Assembly: GCA_029261255.1 (NCBI GenBank)
Contig: JAJDBQ010000238.1
Location: 1-50,322 of the forward strand
Direction: 5' to 3'
Source of the DNA: Nitrospirales bacterium
GTDB taxonomy: Bacteria > Nitrospirota > Nitrospiria > Nitrospirales > UBA8639
DNA: 50,322 bases
Shown here: positions 9,597 through 18,198 of the stretch, one piece after another
Layout: every line of letters begins with the position of its first letter
Numbering within the stretch: position 1 is the first letter of the stretch
Translations under genes and position numbers: made by a program
Notes under the pieces: model-generated
What the model saw: the letters and a program-made list of their open reading frames with translations, nothing else
What the model was told of the DNA's origin: nothing
The model's database searches: none

Positions 9597-10054
9597 AACA
9601 CCCTCAACTAATTAAAATTGTGGATCCCAACAGAAAATTTTCACATGATCTACCAAGTCTTATCGACGGGTTATAAAAAAAGTTAAGGCAAAAAGACAGA
9701 AGACCCAACTCCAATGAAAAATTCTTGCATATTCTGTCTCATTATCGGATCCCATTTTGGAACGATGAAAGAGACAATTCCATCATCATTAAACAAATCC
9801 CACAAATAAGTAAAACTACCTATCTCCCTCATTTCATCACCACCCAAACATTCATGAACCGAGGAAGGGCAAAACGTCGCCATTGCTCTTTTTTCTAATT
9901 GCGCTACAATAAGGCTCATTCATGACGCATATAGTTGGCCATCCGTTTAGGAGACCTTCTATATCCTAGTCAGTCATGCCCCTTCCCTCTTTCACCATTC
10001 TAACTCCAGGAACAACGCCCTCGGATTCAGTATCTTTTAACAGGAGGTTTGATA
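9597..10054. other. 458-bp gap between divergent genes
   Basis: This region holds the 5' ends of the nuclease-fold gene (minus) and the LEA-like lipoprotein gene (plus). The minus-strand frame at 9683-9919 (78 codons) has no recognisable family and no ribosome binding site and is not called. A strong AGGAGG at 10042-10047 sets the start of the next gene. Confidence 0.5.
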
Positions 10055-10384
10055 ATGAAACGTCTATATGCATTAGGACTACATGGAATCGTCGCCAGTG
10101 CGCTCATTTTTTCTGCGGCAGGTTGCGGGGAGCAATCAGATGGACCAGCTGAAAAGGCAGGAAAAGCCATTGATGGCGCGATTGAAAAAGGCACCGATTC
10201 AGTGAGTGATGCCATGAAAAGTACAGGAGACGCGATGACGGACGCGGCTGAAGATGCCAAAGGCGCGGTGTCAAACGCCGTCGATAGCACAGGCGACGCC
10301 CTTAAAGATGCTGCTGGGAAAGCCGGCGAGACGATAAAGGATGCCGGAGAGGCAGGCAAAGAGGCAGTAGGGCTAAAAGATTAA
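10055..10384 (+). CDS. Small LEA/apolipoprotein-like lipoprotein
   Basis: A 109-residue protein with a lipoprotein signal peptide: basic start MKRLYALGL, hydrophobic stretch, and lipobox SAAGC. The mature part is a run of 11-residue-like amphipathic repeats rich in Ala, Gly, Asp and Lys (units such as DAMKSTGDAMTDAAED and DAAGKAGETIKDAG), like LEA or apolipoprotein helices. It is probably anchored to the inside of the outer membrane and may help under osmotic or drying stress, though this is only inferred from composition. The ATG at 10055 is chosen because AGGAGG lies 7 bases before it; the frame could extend two codons to a TTG. A terminator follows at 10462-10512. Confidence 0.8.
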   Translation: MKRLYALGLHGIVASALIFSAAGCGEQSDGPAEKAGKAIDGAIEKGTDSVSDAMKSTGDAMTDAAEDAKGAVSNAVDSTGDALKDAAGKAGETIKDAGEAGKEAVGLKD

Positions 10385-10461
10385 AGCAAGTCTCATAGAG
10401 TAACTTCTCAGAACATCACAGCTCCAGAATATAGAAGTGCTTGATGACCATGAAAAGATCG

Positions 10462-10512
10462 AGGGGAGAGCTGTGCATACCAGAACTTTTAGGCAGGTCT
10501 CCCCTTTTTTTT
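10462..10512 (+). terminator. Rho-independent terminator after the LEA-like lipoprotein gene
   Basis: AGGGGAGA at 10462-10469 pairs with TCTCCCCT at 10498-10505, and a T run to 10512 follows. The loop is long (28 bases), but the stem is perfect and GC-rich. It would end transcription of the lipoprotein gene before the barrel gene that starts at 10619. Confidence 0.7.
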
Positions 10513-10618
10513 ATAGAGAAATGATGAAACTGACCGATAAAATAGGGTATATTCTTTGTTCTGTAAAACATTCCCACATTCATTCAAGGGCTATCTGAAA
10601 AGAGGAGAACCGTTAGGA

Positions 10619-11149
10619 ATGATCGATAAATGGCTCAAGACACTATTGGCAATCATTGCCCTCTTCATTGCTTTTTTCTTGAGCAATCCCCAGGCCCGTG
10701 CGGAAAGTCCTTGGGGGTTTGGGACAGACATTGGTTTTCTTGCGGATACTGCTGATGACACAGTATTCACCCTCAGCTTTCAAGGTGATTATTATCTCGA
10801 TTCAAATTTTTCAATTGGACCGCAACTGCTGATCACGCCGGGTGGAGATTTAACTCAAGTGAGCTTGTCTGGAATTTCCCGATACCATATCCCCTTAGGT
10901 TCAGTCTCGTTGATACCATTTGGAGGATTCGGGATCGTTTATGCAGATCTTGATCTTAATAGACGAGACAGCGACGACGATTCGAGTTATATCTTCCCGT
11001 TTGGTGTCACCGCCTCATTTAATGTGAACCGAACGATTTCCTTGGCGAGCACACTGATCTTCACCTTTCAAGATCTTGATTTTAAAGATCGAAGAGCTAG
11101 CGACAACATCAACATTGGCTTGTTATTCGGATTCCGTTTCCACCCATAA
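10619..11149 (+). CDS. Small outer-membrane beta-barrel protein
   Basis: A 176-residue protein with a signal peptide (MIDKWLKTLLAIIALFIAFF, cleavage probably after ARA) and a mature part of alternating strands (FTLSFQGDYYLDSNFSIGP, SLIPFGGFGIVYADLDL) ending in FGFRF-HP, with the aromatic end typical of outer-membrane barrels. About eight strands fit, as in OmpW/OmpX-sized porin-like proteins; the substrate is unknown. The frame could start at 10556, but the ATG at 10619 is preferred: AGAGGAGA lies 11 bases upstream and the signal peptide begins there. It converges with the cytochrome gene, 42 bp away. Confidence 0.75.
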   Translation: MIDKWLKTLLAIIALFIAFFLSNPQARAESPWGFGTDIGFLADTADDTVFTLSFQGDYYLDSNFSIGPQLLITPGGDLTQVSLSGISRYHIPLGSVSLIPFGGFGIVYADLDLNRRDSDDDSSYIFPFGVTASFNVNRTISLASTLIFTFQDLDFKDRRASDNINIGLLFGFRFHP

Positions 11150-11191
11150 CACCAGAGAAGCGTCTCACATAACGTGCTCACCCCGTATCCC

Positions 11192-11734
11192 TCACTCTCG
11201 TAATTCTTCCAAATACGTGGCAATGCGATCTAAGGCTTTCGCATTCAACCGCTTCCCGTACCACCGAGGCATCACTCGATCAGAATACCCCGGGACAATA
11301 TATGCTCCTGGGGTCAGCACAGATTCCTGAATATATTCCCGAACACTCTCGGCCTCACCCTGATAGGTCGGATCAGCCAATCGCTTGGGCCCATTTGTTC
11401 CCAGGACTAATTTTGGGCCCTGCCGCCCTTGGGCGGGAGCAATGCCAGGAATCGTATGACAAACGGCGCACCCTGATTGTACAAACAGTTTATCGATGGG
11501 TTCATTTCCAGTGGACAATGGCACGTCGATGAGCGCCAGAGGTTTCTCCTTTTTCTTGGACCCACTACTGTCTGGTTGCACGGACTCCTTCGTCACTGCA
11601 CCCTCTTCCATGTTCACATCAGAGTCCGTCAGCGAATTCATCGACAGCGTGGCTAAAATACCGCAACCCACGACCATAAAAATTAAGAAGCCTTCTCGCC
11701 CACCAGAAGGCTCGGGCTTTTTCGATTGACTCAT
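11192..11734 (-). CDS. Membrane-anchored monoheme cytochrome c
   Basis: A 180-residue protein with one N-terminal membrane helix (residues 15-33), a charged linker rich in Ser, Lys and Glu (40-65), and a class I cytochrome c domain. The heme attachment site is CAVCH at 89-93, the GPKL loop follows at 106-109, and Met155 in RVMPRWYG is the likely distal ligand. The C-terminal helix (LDRIATYLEELRE) is typical. The heme domain would face the periplasm and carry electrons in respiration. No oxidase or reductase gene is adjacent, so its partner is not visible here. Confidence 0.88.
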   Translation of the reverse strand: MSQSKKPEPSGGREGFLIFMVVGCGILATLSMNSLTDSDVNMEEGAVTKESVQPDSSGSKKKEKPLALIDVPLSTGNEPIDKLFVQSGCAVCHTIPGIAPAQGRQGPKLVLGTNGPKRLADPTYQGEAESVREYIQESVLTPGAYIVPGYSDRVMPRWYGKRLNAKALDRIATYLEELRE

Positions 11735-12033
11735 GAGTGATCCTATTCCTGTAGTTTGTCGGCTGCTTGAATATTAGCCCTATCCCACTCTGTCTTCCCA
11801 TTGAGTAGGTCCCCTCATGGCTCCTGTAACCAAATCATGAATGGTCTGTCAATAATGACGTCCTAAAACCGTCGGCACACTCATCTCCTTCACCAACGAG
11901 AATACGGTGATGCAAACAGACGCTCAACATCTTATACTGACGGTGAGTTTAGATATCTGCTTCATCCGGGCACAAAATAATCGAGCATCGAGAATATGCC
12001 GTTGAACGACAACCAGTCACTGAACGTCCTAGC
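11735..12033. other. 299-bp divergent intergenic region
   Basis: This region lies between the cytochrome gene (minus) and the hydrolase gene (plus) and should carry both promoters. No clear promoter, hairpin or small gene was recognised. Confidence 0.4.
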
Positions 12034-13032
12034 TTGAACTTCCCCCCGTTTGATCCTCACCCGTTCCTCAGAGGTCCCCACCGAATGACGCTCATTCCAC
12101 GGTGGTGGTCCCGTGAACCCATCTCTCCCACCACGCCAATGCACGAGCGAGTTTTTCAGGTCACTCAAGAAACAGGACTGCTCACGAAAAGTCATTGGCA
12201 ACCTGTCCCCCACAACAAACCCACGATCTTGCTGATTCATGGGCTTGAAGGCTGCACTGAGTCGCACTACATGATTGGCCTCACGCAGAAAATCTTGGCC
12301 AAAGAGTGGAACTGTATTCGCATCAATCAACGCAATTGTGGAGGCTCAGAACATCTCACCCCTACGCTCTATCATAATGGCCTTAGCCAGGATTACCAAA
12401 ACATTATTCAAGAAATCACGGAACAAGACGGGTGCCAAAATATTTGGCTAATCGGCTATTCCATGGGTGGTAATCTCACGCTGAAATTAGCTGGTGAAAT
12501 AGGCGCGAGCCTTCCCTCACTTCGAGGAGTCGCCGCCGTATCCCCAAACATTCGGCCTGCAGCATGCGTAGAGGCGTTGCTTCGTCCATCGAATTGGATC
12601 TACCACCAACATTTCCTCAGAAGCCTCAAGACCAAGCTCCAGCACAAAGCGCAACTCTATCCGGGAAAATGGGATCTTTCTCAGCTTCCAAAAATCCAAA
12701 ACATGAGGGAATTCGACAATGTGTACACTGCCCCCGATGGGGGTTACCACGATGCGCAAGACTATTATACGAAAAGTGCCGCCGAAAAAACGCTCAGCGA
12801 CATTGTCCTTCCAACTCTCATTATTTCAGCACAAGATGACCCATTCATTCCTGTGAACATTTTTGACAATCCTTCACTCAATGAGAACCCTTTCATTCAA
12901 TTGCTGTTGACTCACTATGGTGGACATTGCGGATTTCTCCAGCGCCGACAGCTTCAAGAAGATCCGTTTTGGGCTGAAAATCGTCTCGTAGACTGGATTG
13001 AAAGTCAGCTGAATACCACCGCACAAGAGTAA
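12034..13032 (+). CDS. YheT-type alpha/beta hydrolase
   Basis: A 332-residue alpha/beta hydrolase of the YheT/EMB8 group. The opening FPPFDPHPFLRGPH corresponds to the conserved start of this group, so the TTG at 12034 is kept although it has no ribosome binding site; the next ATG (12085) would remove that motif. The oxyanion region is LLIHGLEG at 66-73, the nucleophile is Ser143 in GYSMGGN, Asp268 lies in SAQDDPF, and His298 lies in YGGHCGF, so the catalytic triad is complete. Relatives hydrolyse short esters; the natural substrate is unknown. It is followed at 145 bp by the DUF3422 gene on the same strand. Confidence 0.88.
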   Translation: MNFPPFDPHPFLRGPHRMTLIPRWWSREPISPTTPMHERVFQVTQETGLLTKSHWQPVPHNKPTILLIHGLEGCTESHYMIGLTQKILAKEWNCIRINQRNCGGSEHLTPTLYHNGLSQDYQNIIQEITEQDGCQNIWLIGYSMGGNLTLKLAGEIGASLPSLRGVAAVSPNIRPAACVEALLRPSNWIYHQHFLRSLKTKLQHKAQLYPGKWDLSQLPKIQNMREFDNVYTAPDGGYHDAQDYYTKSAAEKTLSDIVLPTLIISAQDDPFIPVNIFDNPSLNENPFIQLLLTHYGGHCGFLQRRQLQEDPFWAENRLVDWIESQLNTTAQE

Positions 13033-13177
13033 GATACGAACGAGAACACGGACACGACCAATACGATATATTCGACGGCCATCACTCCTCTTGCGACTCG
13101 ACAGCCAACTAGTGTAGAACCAGAGCATATATCAGTCCACGAGAGCCCCACACACAGATTCGACCTGTCGTTGTACC

Positions 13178-14557
13178 ATGAGCCTCAAACCCACCTCACA
13201 AGAAAAAGGTCTCCTCAGGCAGCTTCACAAATCCCAGGAACAATACTTAGAAGGATGGCTCGACGCTCCTGCCCACATTCATCATACGGCGCGACGAATG
13301 GCCAATCCACCAATTGAGCGTCCACAAAGCCGTAAGGAATTCCAGCAACTCCTCACCTGCTTAGACATCGAGCCCTCTCAAATAGTACTTGAAGAAAAGG
13401 TTGGATTTGGCGTCAAGACTGCCGACAATGGAGATCGGCTCATTGCCAAATGGGAAGCACACACCGAATATTACAGTTATCAGATTTGGCATATCCCACA
13501 AAACGCCAATACTCCATTGGGGTTTGGGCCATTGAGCTTTCCTCGATATGTATTCCCCTTCTCACCGTTGGGCTTGGAAGTGAATGCACTGGACATTGTG
13601 ATCACCCCAGCCCAATCCTACGATCAAGAAGCCCTGGCCACGCTCTTACCTGGCCCGCAAATCTATGCCAGCCAAGTACTAGAGGAAGATATCTCCGTCG
13701 CTACAAGCTTCACGCCCGATGAACATGGCCGGGAACGGTACCTCATTTGGGCACCAACCGCCTCACGTCTGCTTCCCAAGCTTCCACGCCTCATTGATAT
13801 CCTCATTACGTTGGAAAACTACACGCACCTCATTCTCTTACCGTACAAGGCGTTTTCTCGGTCGGTCGATCAAGTGCAAATTTATGAACAACGCCATTTG
13901 TACCAGCGAAGTGTCATCACCAAAGAACTGAAAGATGCTAAACACATACGCCTACAACAGTGGCTTGAAGGCCTCACCCATGATTTCTTAGAAGTGGGCC
14001 GTCTTGCAGACTCGATGCGCTTTCGCTTATCCGCATCGGTGCCTTATGACCGGATCGTGCATAGTAATACCCAAGCACTGCAAGAGCATGCACTCCCGGG
14101 ATGCCGCACCCTGACCGATTATGTTCATTGGAAAATTACTGGAGTCGCGGATGGATACCAACAATTAGTCAGCCGGATTCATGCCTTGGAACAAGATTTC
14201 GAGGGAACCATAGCCGTGCTTCGCACAAAAGTTGAACTCGTGCTTCAGGAGCAAAATCTCGCTCAACAAGATCAAAATATGAAGCTCTTGGCTAGTGTCG
14301 ACCAAACCACCAAAAGCCAAGCCATGCTGCAGCATACCGTCGAAGGTCTTTCTGTCATTGTCATCGCCTACTATCTCAGTGGCTTAGCCCATTATGTATT
14401 CAAAGCCTTGCATGACGTCGGCTTGCTAGCCAACGAGACGCTTGCCTCAGGAATATTCGTACCAATAGCCTTACTACTATCTTTTGGACTCATCACCTGG
14501 GGGAAAAAGCGGATTCATAAACAGCATGCCTCTTCAAGCGACCCCCCTCAAATCTAA
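13178..14557 (+). CDS. DUF3422 family membrane-anchored protein
   Basis: A 459-residue protein matching the DUF3422 family from end to end: N-terminal HxxRxxxNxP-like region (ARRMANPPIERP), KWEAHTEYYSY at about 91-101, RFRLSASVPYDRIV near 286, and two membrane helices close to the C terminus (about 383-405 and 415-435). A coiled-coil-like stretch (about 330-375) precedes the helices. The large N-terminal part is probably cytoplasmic. The family is known as uncharacterised membrane-anchored proteins and no reaction is established. No clear ribosome binding site precedes the ATG. Confidence 0.85.
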   Translation: MSLKPTSQEKGLLRQLHKSQEQYLEGWLDAPAHIHHTARRMANPPIERPQSRKEFQQLLTCLDIEPSQIVLEEKVGFGVKTADNGDRLIAKWEAHTEYYSYQIWHIPQNANTPLGFGPLSFPRYVFPFSPLGLEVNALDIVITPAQSYDQEALATLLPGPQIYASQVLEEDISVATSFTPDEHGRERYLIWAPTASRLLPKLPRLIDILITLENYTHLILLPYKAFSRSVDQVQIYEQRHLYQRSVITKELKDAKHIRLQQWLEGLTHDFLEVGRLADSMRFRLSASVPYDRIVHSNTQALQEHALPGCRTLTDYVHWKITGVADGYQQLVSRIHALEQDFEGTIAVLRTKVELVLQEQNLAQQDQNMKLLASVDQTTKSQAMLQHTVEGLSVIVIAYYLSGLAHYVFKALHDVGLLANETLASGIFVPIALLLSFGLITWGKKRIHKQHASSSDPPQI

Positions 14558-14768
14558 AACACCAAACCCACAGTCACGCTGATTGTCCTCCACAGCGTCA
14601 CGCATGAACGACCACACCGCCCCACATTGACCCAAAACACTACGGGCAACACTGTATTTTCCTGACGATAACAATCCATACCTTAAGATCAAGCATCAAG
14701 TGGCCGAACAGAACCGTAATACCTGAACAAACCCTTGTTCGCACCACTTGCTTAAAGAGCACCAACGT

Positions 14769-15629
14769 ATGCAAAGCGCTGAAGAATTAGTCGAACAATG
14801 TTCCTCGATCGTTTCGTTGCCAGAGGTCTATCTCCAAGTCAAAAAAGTCATAGATGATCCCGATTCCACAATGGCTGAGCTCTCAGCAGCAATCAGTATT
14901 GATCCCGGCATGACCGCTATGGTGTTAAGGCTGGTCAACAGCGCGTTCTACGGCATGCCAAGAAAAGTGGAAACGATTTCCCGTGCAGTCGGGATCTTGG
15001 GCATGCAACCCTTACATGACCTGGTGCTTGCAGTATCAGTCACCAAAGCATTTTCCGGGTTAACCCAAGAAGTGATGAATATGAATATCTTTTGGGCCAA
15101 TAGTTTTTTCAGCGGATTGGCCGCACGAGAATTAGCGAGAAAATGTTTCTTAGTCGATAGCGAACGAATGTTCGTAGAAGGATTACTTCGAGATCTCGGC
15201 CATCTCCTACTCTACCAACATCTTCCGGAGCTCGCAGAAGAAGCCATCAAGACTTCATCCAACAACGGCGAACCCATTCATACGACTGAACAAAAATTAA
15301 TCGGATTTGATTTCACCCAAGTGGGGAAAGCACTCGTCAACTCCTGGCAGCTACCCATCAATTTAGGTGAAGCCATTCGACATCAAAATAATCCCAGTGG
15401 CACCCCTGATTATCAATTCGAGGCAGCCTTGCTCAATATTGCATGTGCACTCACGGAAGGGTTTCAATCACCAAACGGGAAAGGTCAGTGGAAGGCACTC
15501 GTCGCTCCAGAATCATGGACTCTGACCGGTTTGGATGAAGAAGCGATCACCATGTGTCTCTTAGAAGCAGGCAAACAACTCTCGACCATGCTAGATCTCA
15601 TGGAAGACGCCCAAACTCAAGTCGCATAA
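14769..15629 (+). CDS. HDOD-domain signalling protein
   Basis: A 286-residue protein that is almost entirely an HDOD domain, a non-catalytic relative of HD-type phosphohydrolases used as a regulatory scaffold. Family signatures include SIVSLPEVYLQVKKVIDDPDST, IDPGMTAMVLRLVNSAFYG, the ISRAVGILG helix, and GLLRDLGHLLLY at the position of the lost HD. It probably links an unknown signal to motility, cyclic-di-GMP or stress responses through protein contacts. The ATG at 14769 is chosen because AAAGAG lies upstream; the frame could begin at a TTG at 14748. Confidence 0.88.
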   Translation: MQSAEELVEQCSSIVSLPEVYLQVKKVIDDPDSTMAELSAAISIDPGMTAMVLRLVNSAFYGMPRKVETISRAVGILGMQPLHDLVLAVSVTKAFSGLTQEVMNMNIFWANSFFSGLAARELARKCFLVDSERMFVEGLLRDLGHLLLYQHLPELAEEAIKTSSNNGEPIHTTEQKLIGFDFTQVGKALVNSWQLPINLGEAIRHQNNPSGTPDYQFEAALLNIACALTEGFQSPNGKGQWKALVAPESWTLTGLDEEAITMCLLEAGKQLSTMLDLMEDAQTQVA

Positions 15630-15747
15630 CGTGCGACGCGCACTCGCTTCATTTTCCCACTAGATAAAAAATAGTCATCTAGCATAAGGATACTCACAAC
15701 CGCCCCCCTCTCAGAAGCGGTAATGGAAGAGCAAAGAAAGCAGGATA

Positions 15748-16464
15748 ATGACTGAAACAACGACACCAACGGTCATGTATACCAAGACCCCTCTGCTTGA
15801 TGTCACCTGTCAATTAACCTTCCCTCAAAACTTAAAAATTGCATCTGCTCCTCCTGTCGGATTTCAGGAACATGTCAAAAATGTGTTCCCGATGTTTTCA
15901 CTCACACAAGATAAGACCGCCTATAATTTCATGAGTACTGACCAACACTGGCAATTAGTCCTCGGAAAAGGTGCTCTCACATTGGTGGCCAGGCAATACG
16001 ACGGCTGGCAGAATTTCTCTCACCATCTTCAGGTAGCCATCACAGCATTGGAGCAAGAATATCCACCTCAGTTCTTACTGCGCGTGGGTTTACGATTTCG
16101 CAATATCATTCGAAAATCAGCTCTGGGAGTGACAAACACGGAATGGCATCAACTTCTTCAAAATAAATGGACTGGGGACTTAGTCTGGGCTGGCATTGCC
16201 GGAGAAATGAAAGCCACCCACAGTGAAGTCTTGATGAATTTAAACGGTGGGAATGATTTGGTTTGCGTGCGCCATGGGTTAGTCCCAATCGCACAGCCGA
16301 TTCAAGAGATGGGCTATCTCATCGACCACGATTTCTTCATTGACGGACAATTCTCTATGTCAGAAGTCTCGCAAACACTCAAGGGCTATCATCAATCCGC
16401 GCAACGATTCTTTAAACTCTGGATCACAGAGACGTTACATCAGGCCATGGAACCCAAGATCTAA
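15748..16464 (+). CDS. TIGR04255 family protein
   Basis: A 238-residue protein with the layout of the TIGR04255 family: YTKTPLLDVTCQLTFPQNL at about 11-29, a FQEHVKNVFP stretch, a central LLRVGLRFRNII strand with Arg/Asn, and a C-terminal FFIDGQF/SEVSQTLKGYHQSAQRFFKLWIT helix. The family is scattered among bacteria and has no proven function. It starts with ATG after AGGATA. The HDOD gene lies 118 bp upstream on the same strand, but a shared role is only a guess. Confidence 0.75.
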   Translation: MTETTTPTVMYTKTPLLDVTCQLTFPQNLKIASAPPVGFQEHVKNVFPMFSLTQDKTAYNFMSTDQHWQLVLGKGALTLVARQYDGWQNFSHHLQVAITALEQEYPPQFLLRVGLRFRNIIRKSALGVTNTEWHQLLQNKWTGDLVWAGIAGEMKATHSEVLMNLNGGNDLVCVRHGLVPIAQPIQEMGYLIDHDFFIDGQFSMSEVSQTLKGYHQSAQRFFKLWITETLHQAMEPKI

Positions 16465-16677
16465 AGCATTCGATGTGTAAAATACTGTCCTGGGATTCTC
16501 TTTTTCCAGTCCAACATTTCCCTATCACCCCTTGAATACCTAACCAGTTCTCCTTCAAGTAAAAATTAACAAAACCAGCAAGCCTCGCGCCCACACACGA
16601 ACGTTCACTTTCAAGAGTGAGAGAGGACTGCAATACATCAGGGAAATTTCATAGAGCAATACGTGATCTTACCATTC

Positions 16678-18198
16678 CTACATCCTAGCAAAAGACTCTA
16701 ACAATTCTAACTCAATGGGGAGTCCTGCGAGGGGACCCTCCTGAGTCCATTGCCCGACTTGATTCCGGCCAGCATTCTTCGCAGCATAAAGAGCCTTATC
16801 AGCTTGATCCACTAATTCTAATGGATCAGAAGATCCTAGCGAAAAACACGATATGCCAAAGCTCATCGTAATGCGGTTGTCTCCTGTTGTCCGCACAGCT
16901 TGATTGGCTTGGGCCGATATGGCGAGACGCAGACGTTCGGCTGCTCTAGCAGTGCTTTCGTGATCTTGCCCCGGTAACAAAATACAAAACTCTTCCCCCC
17001 CATATCGCCCAACAATATCGGTGGGACGAATCGTTGTCGAGAGTATTTGGGCAACGACTTGAATCACCTGATCCCCGACGGCATGGCCAAAGCGGTCGTT
17101 AAACAATTTAAAATGATCGATGTCAGCCATAATACAGCCAAAATCTAATCCATCAGAAGAACAGGACGCATGGAGATCTTCAAACACTTCGAATAAGGCC
17201 CGCCGATTAAAGCAACCCGTTAACGGATCGCGCATCGCAAGGCTTTCTAACTCAGCTTTTGATGTTTCAAGAGCCCGAATGGTTTCTTCTAATGTTGTAA
17301 CATCATCAAAAGAAACCAACATGCCTCGGACATCACCTTGGTCATCTTGGATGGGCGTCGAATTGACACGAAATTTTTTAGATTCCCCTGACGAAGTCTC
17401 CGATAGCGCCATAGGAAAATCCAACTCCAAGCATTTCGCTTTACGAGCGGTCACCCAGGGGAAGGCCTCTAAGGGTAGTCCTAAAGGGGACGAAAGCCAA
17501 TGAAATTCATTGAGATTTTTGCTCATAAGCGTATGGGGATCCTGCTGAACAATCTTCCCAAAGGATCTATTAGCCAAGACAATGCGTTCATGCGCATCCA
17601 ACATCACGACACCCGCATTGAGCCCATCAAAAGCTGTTTTGACCCGCAAAGGAACCACGGAGCTGGGATCAAGCTGGTGAAGCGTTCGTTTCATATATAA
17701 GAAATAGCCGATGAAGCAGGATCCTATGACGAGTCCGAGAAATTGTATCCATGGATCTTTCAGCCAGCTGCGCCATCCTCCATCGTCAACAGATCGAAAC
17801 CGCAGCTGAACGGTACCCCACCGATCAGTGCTATTAAAGATGGGAACCTGAATATGATCTGGAGTTGAGGAATCACCCTGGGGTTGTTTCCAAACGTGTT
17901 GATGCCGTCCCGCAAAGGCCAAGGTCTCACCATTTGCCAAAATAACGGCAGCAGACAGAATATCCTCGTTGCGTTTCACCAACAGATTAAACGCTTCTTG
18001 AATGGCCCGACTGTCTCCATGTTCGGCCAGCAGGGAATATTGCACAGCGAGTGCTTCACTATATTTTTGACGATACTTGAAAATTTCGACATTTTGATTA
18101 GGGATCAAATTCACCGCAAGATCACTCATGAGGAGGATGCTCAACGTGAGGGACACCAACCCGAAACTGATCCAGAGCAATGGGTTCGAACGTTTCAT
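16678..18198 (-). CDS. Membrane sensor diguanylate cyclase paired with giant protein 1
   Basis: A 506-residue protein: membrane helix 8-30, periplasmic sensor 31-150 (motifs RNEDILSA at 76-83 and WGTVQLRF at 127-134), second helix about 151-169, PAS-like domain 185-305, and a GGDEF domain 315-480. The catalytic site is GGEEF at 400-404, with an inhibitory RPTD five residues before it and MADIDHFKLFND for metal binding, so it should make cyclic-di-GMP with product inhibition. Its ATG overlaps the TGA of the 3216-residue giant (ATGA, 18195-18198). No ribosome binding site precedes it, so translation is probably coupled. Residues 1-306 align without gaps to those of the sensor kinase at 39790-42312. 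Confidence 0.9.
   Translation of the reverse strand: MKRSNPLLWISFGLVSLTLSILLMSDLAVNLIPNQNVEIFKYRQKYSEALAVQYSLLAEHGDSRAIQEAFNLLVKRNEDILSAAVILANGETLAFAGRHQHVWKQPQGDSSTPDHIQVPIFNSTDRWGTVQLRFRSVDDGGWRSWLKDPWIQFLGLVIGSCFIGYFLYMKRTLHQLDPSSVVPLRVKTAFDGLNAGVVMLDAHERIVLANRSFGKIVQQDPHTLMSKNLNEFHWLSSPLGLPLEAFPWVTARKAKCLELDFPMALSETSSGESKKFRVNSTPIQDDQGDVRGMLVSFDDVTTLEETIRALETSKAELESLAMRDPLTGCFNRRALFEVFEDLHASCSSDGLDFGCIMADIDHFKLFNDRFGHAVGDQVIQVVAQILSTTIRPTDIVGRYGGEEFCILLPGQDHESTARAAERLRLAISAQANQAVRTTGDNRITMSFGISCFSLGSSDPLELVDQADKALYAAKNAGRNQVGQWTQEGPLAGLPIELELLESFARM

Noticed and set aside
9683-9919. Possible 78-aa protein on the minus strand
   Set aside because: No family signature and no ribosome binding site; lies in a divergent promoter region.
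10009-10034. GGAAC-N16-GTATC, resembling an extracytoplasmic-function sigma promoter
   Set aside because: The transcript would start almost at the AGGAGG site at 10042, leaving no leader; likely chance.
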